Of a stretch of DNA of 64,000 bases, positions 57,401 through 64,000 are shown one piece after another. Origin of the DNA: Aedes albopictus. Lineage: Eukaryota > Arthropoda > Insecta > Diptera > Culicidae. Both the position numbers and the translations under genes were made by a program. Within the stretch, counting starts at the first letter, position 1. Every line of letters starts with the position of its first letter. A model generated the notes under the pieces. That model was not told where the DNA came from. It searched no databases and worked only from the letters and a program-made list of their open reading frames with translations. The stretch spans positions 19,845,440 through 19,909,439 of the forward strand of contig NC_085138.1 in assembly GCF_035046485.1 (NCBI RefSeq). Direction: 5' to 3'.

Positions 57401-58700
57401 GGAATTCTCATAAGTGGACAGGTGGGGTAAATAGGACAGGGTACAGTTTCATGGCTTTTGTTGTTTTTCAAAATGTTTTAACGATTGAAGCTTATGCCTA
57501 AGCATGAATTATTATACTTTTGCTAATCTTGAACATTAAAATGAAATAAACCTCTTCAAAATGACAAAAACTTAAAAAATCACGTGAAGAATCGGAAATG
57601 ATGTAAAATCCGCCTATTATTGCTAAGGTTTTCTCGTTCGTAAGTTATTTTCAAATTATTACAAGTTTTACACCCTAAGCATATAAAGTCCACGTGGATA
57701 AATATATTTGACCGAAAAAAATATTTTTTGTAAAAAAAGTTTTGGAAATAATTTCAGCATAATCAGACCTTGGGGGTAAAATGGACAACCGGTTCAAATT
57801 TCACTAAAATTTCATATATTTTTTTTGCAAACTCCAGAATCATCAGCCGTCATACATATCGTGAGATAGTTGAAGTAAAAAGTTATAAAAAAATATTTTC
57901 TATCAACAAAATATAATTTTCATCCAAAACAGTGCTTGTTTTTTTACACTATTTTTACAATAATTTTTTAAGTGTGTTTCAAAGTTTTCATTAAAAGTTT
58001 GAAAACAACAAAATAAAGGTATCGTATGAAATTTGATAGTTTGTATTTAAAAACAAACTGTTATATAACTTTTAACAACTTGTTCCTTTTGCCCCATCGA
58101 TTGTGCATTTCACCCCAACCGATTTTTTTCACGCTATTTTGATGAGTTTCACACGATGGACCCCTCCATTGACGAACAGCACTCACCTGACCCGAGAACT
58201 CCCACACCAGATCGGAACCGCCTCCATTCAGTATTGGAAGATTCTGATTGAAAACGGCCCCGCTCCGGTGTCAGAGCCCCCTGGTCGGGTTAATGCTGAT
58301 GAATGCTGTTCGTCGATGCACAAGTCAGGAAAAGTCCATACCGTCTGCACGCAAAGGAAAAAAAAAGGGACGCCAGAACGCACTCCAATCCAAAGTTCCC
58401 CCGAACTGCTTTTTCCAATTCCATCAACCCACGCACCAATCGCAAATAAGAAAGAAAAACAGCACATCTTTAACACAAAATATTTAAGCCTTTAACCCGC
58501 AAACACCCGGGACGATCTTCTTTTGGCAGAAATGCAATATCTTCTTTGTTTTAAAACATTTTACCCCGATTTTTTTTATAGTCAAGGGGAATAGTTGTGC
58601 TAAGAAATGCATGGTACCTGCCCCCTTTGCACCCTTCCCCCTTTTGCGGGGAGGCGAAAATACGTGGCTTTTTTTGTATTTTTTATAAATTCTACATGTT
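57401..58700. mobile_element. Remnant with GGGGTAAA motifs; possible pogo-like transposase tail
   Basis: Repeated words GGTGGGGTAAATAGGACA, GGGGGTAAAATGGACA and CCTTTTGCCCC recur at the ends. The + strand at 58157-58400 holds broken frames: MDPSIDEQHSPDPRTPTPDR, and in another frame SIPSARKGKKKGRQNAL. The basic motif followed by polar sequence recalls the C-terminus of pogo/Tigger transposases. Frames are shifted, so it is not functional. The assignment is tentative. Confidence 0.3.
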
Positions 58701-58749
58701 TTTGCTCAAATTTCATCGTTTTGCCAATCATCAATAGTTTTCACTGGTC

Positions 58750-59770
58750 CTAGACATGCAAAGTATTACTACCCATCATAGTCTGTTCAAGTTTTGATCT
58801 CAGAGTTATTCTAAGGCCTCCAAAGTACTCTGAAGTTTGTGACACAAATCTGCCATTCTCAACCAAATTTTATACACTATGAATGATTACAGAACATTGT
58901 CTACGGTACTCAAAAAGCCTCAAAGCACCCCTAGAAAATTCATGGTACATGAATTTGGTGATCAAGGTCATCCAAACTACTCTGGAATTCATTTTCTTAA
59001 GATCTAAAACATCTACCATCGTTTGTGTTCTTGAACAGAGAATTTAGTCACGTTGATGTCCATTACACCTCACAATGCTATGAGCAACTTGATATTGTGG
59101 TAGTTGGACATTCCGTGAAATACAAATGGCCTCCAATACACTTTGAAGTTTGGCTTACGATATCTACATACTGTCTCTTGCTTTAATTGTGAAAATGTTT
59201 CGTTGAATGTAGTCTATAGTGCTGATGGAACCTCAGTGCACATCTATAATGCTTTTGGTACATTCATGGGATATTCCAGGTTTTCCTAAATATTCTGTAA
59301 TTAGGAACTTCAAGGTCTACAGGCTCTACGCTTGTTTTTCTTCATTCTATCGGCATTATTTTTTCACGATTGTGTCTGTTGCACCTCATTATATTACGAG
59401 TATCTGTATTTGTTGCTATTTGGGTGTCCACTGGTATACAAATGGACCCAATGTATTTTGAAGTATTAGTCGCAATATCTATAAATCTTGGGATATTTCT
59501 ATTGTAGCGAATGCTTGCGAAATATAATCTACGCTACTCTTAGAACCACAGAGTGCAATTCTGATAACTTAGCAACATTTACTTGGTGATCTAGGTCATC
59601 CAAACTATTCTGGAATAAAGACCTTCTTCCACGATTACCTTTGTTGTATCTCATAATTTGTTGAGTATTTGTGTTACTTGTGCATCCACTGACATACAAA
59701 TGTTCTTTATGGTATTTGGAAGTGTCGGAAATTACCCAAGAATTCCTCTAGGCGTTTTTCGGAAAATCCC
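58750..59770. repeat. Diverged tandem repeat, unit about 315 bp
   Basis: Ordered landmarks recur: CCAAACTAYTCTGGAAT at about 58973 and 59598, with a weaker match near 59270; and ACAAATGGMCYCCAATRYAYTTTGAAGT at about 59120 and 59440, with related words near 58820 and 59697. Unit spacing is about 260-325 bp. No coding frame is supported. Confidence 0.7.
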
Positions 59771-60625
59771 TTCGAAGTCCCTCAGGAATTCATCGTGATA
59801 TTCTCCGAGAATATCTCTACGAGTTGTTACGTTTGAAATGTGAATTAGAAAAAAAAGTCCTAGATTTCGAGCATGGAGAATGAAATGATTCGTGCACCAC
59901 GTGTTGAGAGCCCCTGCAACAGACCCGTCGATTCTATCCATCATCAACCAAAACCACATATACCTCAAATCAGTACAGGCGGCAGTTCGGCCACACATAC
60001 TCCGTCATCTACACGACAACGACACGAGAACTTTTCTACGGGTCGGCAGTAGTAGCCGGCTCGGAAAGCAAGCTAGATGTGGTCGAGGATGTAGTCAAAT
60101 CACTTACAACATGAAGAGTTTAGTGCAGATTAGGGTGTCCAAAATTCGACCGTTACCCTAGACCATATTCCCGGCAGATAGATGGGTTCGGGAACAAGAC
60201 TCGTGGCATTTCCGGCGACACCGAGGCGGCGGAAAGAAGAACGTCGGCAGGACTGGGAACGCTGTTGCTTCATGGAGGCGGAAGACGGTGCACGAAAAGT
60301 TTAGTGAAGATACGATTAGGGAAGTTAGCATAGAGAGATGAAGAATGTAAGAAAAAATAATAAGATGAATAAATGTGAGGAAATGTGATTTTCCGTGTTC
60401 TAAATGCGTGAAAGGAATGCGCAAACCCTTAAGATGTTACAGAGTTCCTAGGTAATGTCTCAAGACTTCCCATGAAATTCTTCAGAAGTTTCCCAGCAGT
60501 TTCTCGAAAATTTATTCAGGAGCTATGCTGGAATTCCTTCAGGAGTTCCTCAGGAATTACTTCAAAAACATTTCGAAAAATCCTGCAGGAGTTCCACCGA
60601 AATTCCGCCAGAAATTCCCCGAGGA
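59312..60625. repeat. Left arm of a large inverted repeat
   Basis: Starts AAGGTCTACAGGCTCTACGC and is mirrored by 62780-63500, which runs into the N gap. Identity is above 90% by eye once a 617-bp LTR plus its 4-bp target duplication is removed. Ends near GAAATTCCCCGAGGATTCC. Confidence 0.9.
59825..60441 (+). mobile_element. Solo LTR, 617 bp, with GAGT target duplication
   Basis: Begins TGTTACGTTTG and ends AAGATGTTACA (TG..CA). GAGT flanks it at 59821-59824 and 60442-60445. The opposite arm of the inverted repeat has a single GAGT at the same place (inverse of about 62957-62960) and no insert. AATAAA at about 60369 suggests + orientation. No internal region is present. A 4-bp duplication suits a Gypsy-type element, but the family is not identified. 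Confidence 0.88.
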
Positions 60626-63050
60626 TTCCACGGGAGTCTCCCAAGGATTTTTTCATGCGTTCCCTAAAAACTCATCAAGGAAGTTTTCCCGAGAGTTCCT
60701 CCAGGGAATTTTCCAGGGATTCCTCCAGCGGTTTCTCTAGAAGTTCTTCTAGCGATTCCCCCAGGGATTCCTGCATGGATTCCTGCATAAATTCCTCCAT
60801 GGATTTATCCAGGAATTCATTCAGGTATTCCTCCAGGAATTCCTCCATAGCTCCCTCAGAAGTTCTTCCATGATTTCCTCCAGCAACTAACCCAGGGATA
60901 TCTTCAGGATTCAAGGGATTCTTCCAGAAATTTTTCCAGGGGTTCCTCTAAAGTTTCCTCCAGCAATTCCCCAAGAAATTTCTCCGGAAATTCCTTCAGA
61001 AGGAATTTCTCCAAGAATTCATCCAGAAATTCCTCCAAGAATCCCTCCAGGAATTCCAAAAACTCCTACTGTACCTTCCCTAAGAATTTTACCAGAGAAC
61101 CCTCTAATATATCTGCCAATAATCCCTTGAGGAATTTCGCCAGAAATTCCTCCAGGGATTTTTCAAGAAATTCCTTCAAAAATTCATTTAAAAAATCCTC
61201 CAGAAATTCCTTTATGAATACCTCCTAGATTCTTCAGAAAACCTCCCAGAAAATACTCCCGGGACAACTCCAGGAATTACACCGAGAATTCCTTCAAGGA
61301 ATTCTTTCAGAATTTTTTTCAAGAAGTCCAACATGAACTTTAATAAGAATTTCTCCAAGACCTGCTTCAAAATTAATGTCAAAATTCCTCCAGGAATCCG
61401 TCCTGCAATTTGGCCAAGGATTCCTTTATAAATTTCTCTAGGAAAACCTCCAGGGTTTTTCAATAAATACCTTCAGAAATTCCTCCAGAAATGCCTACTG
61501 GAATATCCCCGAGAATTCCTCCAAGAACTCCTTCAGGAAATCCTCCAAGAATCTCTCTAGGAATTTCTCCAGGGATTCCTTGAAGATTTTTTTCAGGAAT
61601 TCCTCCAAGAATTCCTACAAGAATACTTCCAAGAATTTCTTCAAGAATTTCTTGAAGCAATTTCTGGAGAATACCCTGGAGGAATTCCTGGAGCACTTTC
61701 TGCAAGATTTCATGTAGTAATTTGTGAAGGAAGTTTTAAAGAGTTTCCCAGGGAAATTAGTAGAGGAATTTCTCAAGGATTTCCTTGAACTGCGAGGAAA
61801 TTTAGAATTTATTTTGTTCAATTTTTAATTTCTGGAGGAATTTCTGGAGAATTTCATGAATTATTTCCTGTAAGTATTTATGGAGTAATTCATGCGAGTA
61901 ATTCCAAATTCATGTGAAGTATTTCCCGCAAGAACTGGAATTGAAGGAATTTCTGGAGAAATTCCTGTAGTAATTCCTGGAAGAATATTTCTTGAAGGAA
62001 TTCCTGGGGTGTTTCCCGGAACAATTCCTAGACGATTTCCTGTAGTAATTCCAGAAGGAATTCGTAGAGTCATTCCTGGAGTCATTCCTGAAGTAATTCC
62101 TGAAAGAACTCCTGTAGTATTTGCTTGAAGAATTTTTGGAATATATCCTGGAGTATATCCAGGAATAATTCCTGGAGGAATGACTGATGGAATTCCTGAA
62201 ATAATTTAAGGAGGAACCCCTGTGAGGAATTCCGGAAAGAACCCTTGTTGGAATTGCTGGAGGTATACTGGGAAAATTTTGTGGAAGAATTCCTGGAGGT
62301 ATTTCTGAAGGAACTCCTGGAAGAATTTCTGAAAAACAACGTGGAGGAATTTCTGAAGGAATCCCTTGATGAATTCATGTATAAATTAGCAGTTATATAT
62401 GAAGAAATTGCTGGAGGTATTCCTGAAGGAATTTCTGGAGAAATTACCCGGGAAGATTACCCGGAGAAATTCTCAGGAGAAATTTTTGGAGTATTGCCTA
62501 GAAGAATTCCTGGAGGAAACTCTGGAGGAATCCCTGGAAGAATTTCTGGAAGAATCCCTTGAATCCTGAAAAAATCCCTGGATTAGTTGTTGGAGGAAAT
62601 CATAGATAAATTCCTGAAGGAGCTCTCAAGAAATTCCTGACTGAACTCCTTGATGAGTCCATGGAGGAATTCTCGAAGGAATCCCTGGAATAATTTCTAG
62701 AGAAATCGCTGGAGGAATCCCTGAATAAATTCCTAAGAAAATCCCTGGAGGAATCCCTGGAAAACTTCTTGGAGGAATCCACGGAGAATTTCTGGAGGAA
62801 TTCCCGAGGAACTCCTGCAGGATTTTTCGAAATGTTCTTGAAGTAATTCCTGATGAACTCCTGAAGGAATTCCAGCATAGCTCCTGAATAAATTTCCAAG
62901 TAACTGCTGGAAAACTCCTGAAGAATTTCACGGGAAATCCTGAGGCATTACCTAGGAACTCGTAGATGTTCTCGGAGAACATCACGATGAATTTCTGAGG
63001 AACTCCTGGAGGAATTTCCGAGGATCGCCTAGAGAAATGCTTGGGCAATT
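60446..63050. repeat. GGAATTCCTCCAG minisatellite that changes orientation
   Basis: About 15-bp units. From 60446 to about 61620 the + strand reads mostly ATTCCTCCAGGAATTCC. From about 61640 to 63050 it reads AATTCCTGGAGGAATTCC. The outer parts belong to the large inverted repeat. Frames in either direction are repeat-driven. Confidence 0.9.
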
Positions 63051-63500
63051 TCCGACACTTTCAAATACCATAAAAAGATCATTTGCATGTCAGTGGATGC
63101 ACAAGCAACACAAAGAAATACTCAAAACATTATGAGATACAACAGAGGTAATCGTGGAAGAATAAAGTAAAGAGATACAAGAGTAGAGCTTATAGAGCTT
63201 GAAGGTCTTAATTCCAGAATAGTTTGGATGACCTAGATCACGAAGTAAATGTTGCTAAGTTATCAGAATTGCACTCTGAGGTTCTAAGAGTAGCGTAGAT
63301 TATATTTCGCAAGCATTCGCTACAATAGAAATATCCTAAGATTTACAGATATTGCGACTAATACTTCAAAATACATACCAGTGGACACCCAAATAGCAAC
63401 AAATACAGATACTCGTAATATAATGAGGTGCAACAGACACAATCGCGAAAGAATAATGCCGATAGAGTGAAGAAAAACAAGCGTAGAGCCTGTAGACCTT
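62780..63500. repeat. Right arm of the large inverted repeat
   Basis: Inverse of the left arm without the LTR. It carries a 41-bp segment at about 63181-63221 (AAGCTCTATAAGCTCTAC region in the inverse) that is missing from the left arm. It lacks one short CAAATGGACCCAATG segment that the left arm has. It ends directly at the gap. Confidence 0.9.
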
Positions 63501-64000
63501 NNNNNNNNNNNNNNNNNNNNNNNNNNNNNNNNNNNNNNNNNNNNNNNNNNNNNNNNNNNNNNNNNNNNNNNNNNNNNNNNNNNNNNNNNNNNNNNNNNNN
63601 NNNNNNNNNNNNNNNNNNNNNNNNNNNNNNNNNNNNNNNNNNNNNNNNNNNNNNNNNNNNNNNNNNNNNNNNNNNNNNNNNNNNNNNNNNNNNNNNNNNN
63701 NNNNNNNNNNNNNNNNNNNNNNNNNNNNNNNNNNNNNNNNNNNNNNNNNNNNNNNNNNNNNNNNNNNNNNNNNNNNNNNNNNNNNNNNNNNNNNNNNNNN
63801 NNNNNNNNNNNNNNNNNNNNNNNNNNNNNNNNNNNNNNNNNNNNNNNNNNNNNNNNNNNNNNNNNNNNNNNNNNNNNNNNNNNNNNNNNNNNNNNNNNNN
63901 NNNNNNNNNNNNNNNNNNNNNNNNNNNNNNNNNNNNNNNNNNNNNNNNNNNNNNNNNNNNNNNNNNNNNNNNNNNNNNNNNNNNNNNNNNNNNNNNNNNN
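63501..64000. other. Assembly gap (500 N)
   Basis: Only N bases. The gap begins exactly where the inverted-repeat arm is still matching, so the repeat very likely continues into it. Confidence 1.

Noticed and set aside
60472..63048. Series of 70-140 codon frames on both strands
   Set aside because: All follow the 15-bp GGAATTCCTCCAG unit; Phe/Ser/Arg or Glu/Leu/Gly bias depends only on strand and frame.

Overview
The window reads as a culicine mosquito chromosome segment, most likely Aedes. Supporting signs are a Feilai-type tRNA-derived SINE, copia elements primed by the half initiator-tRNA site, many TA-flanked and hAT-type MITEs, long arrays built on GGAATTCCT-like units, and 60-140 bp GT..AG introns. 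There are no bacterial features. Roughly 90% of the window is repeats or intron.

Host genes. (1) Atf3, a bZIP transcription factor, lies on the + strand. I place coding exons at 20454-20540, 34611-34889 and 34956-36158; all joins are phase 0. The 14 kb intron between the first two is packed with transposons. The 5' exons were not found, and a long 3' region follows the stop. (2) A complete three-exon MADF-domain gene lies on the - strand at 53580-54660 (244 aa); it becomes visible only after splicing. (3) A probable multi-exon gene of unknown function lies on the - strand at 23510-24219, inside the Atf3 intron.

Layout. 17-2551: (CAGA)n microsatellite. 2560-6190: degenerate TTCC-rich minisatellite with segmental tandem duplications and MITEs. 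6312-6713: hAT MITE. 9420-10230: CCATGGTAYT decamer array. 11730-13480: pyrimidine-rich arrays around an 'R' repeat copy. 13490-14720: GGAGGATTC array. 14760-18300: degraded minus-strand copia with one LTR and primer site, broken by nested MITEs. 20454: Atf3 exon. 20962-23080: second R copy, foldbacks and a GAGT/CACT array. 24534-24840: foldback and a tRNA-like sequence. 24870-26060: minisatellite. 26060-30805: nearly full-length CR1-like LINE. 30803-30945: SINE. 30960-33060: minisatellite. 34611-36158: terminal Atf3 exons. 41750-46500: graveyard of copia, R1-like and other LINE remnants, all minus strand. 47092-47523: pogo-like MITE. 47921-52183: intact copia with identical LTRs. 52592-53057: palindrome, Feilai SINE and hairpin. 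53580-54660: MADF gene. 54880-57010: repeated modules. 58750-63500: diverged ~315 bp tandem repeat, a large inverted repeat, a solo LTR and a minisatellite that changes orientation. 63501-64000: N gap.

I found no new defence, metabolic or regulatory system. The most informative observations are evolutionary: empty sites visible inside duplicated sequence (a solo LTR with a 4-bp target duplication, and a MITE with a TA target), the young copia element, and two gene models hidden among repeats.
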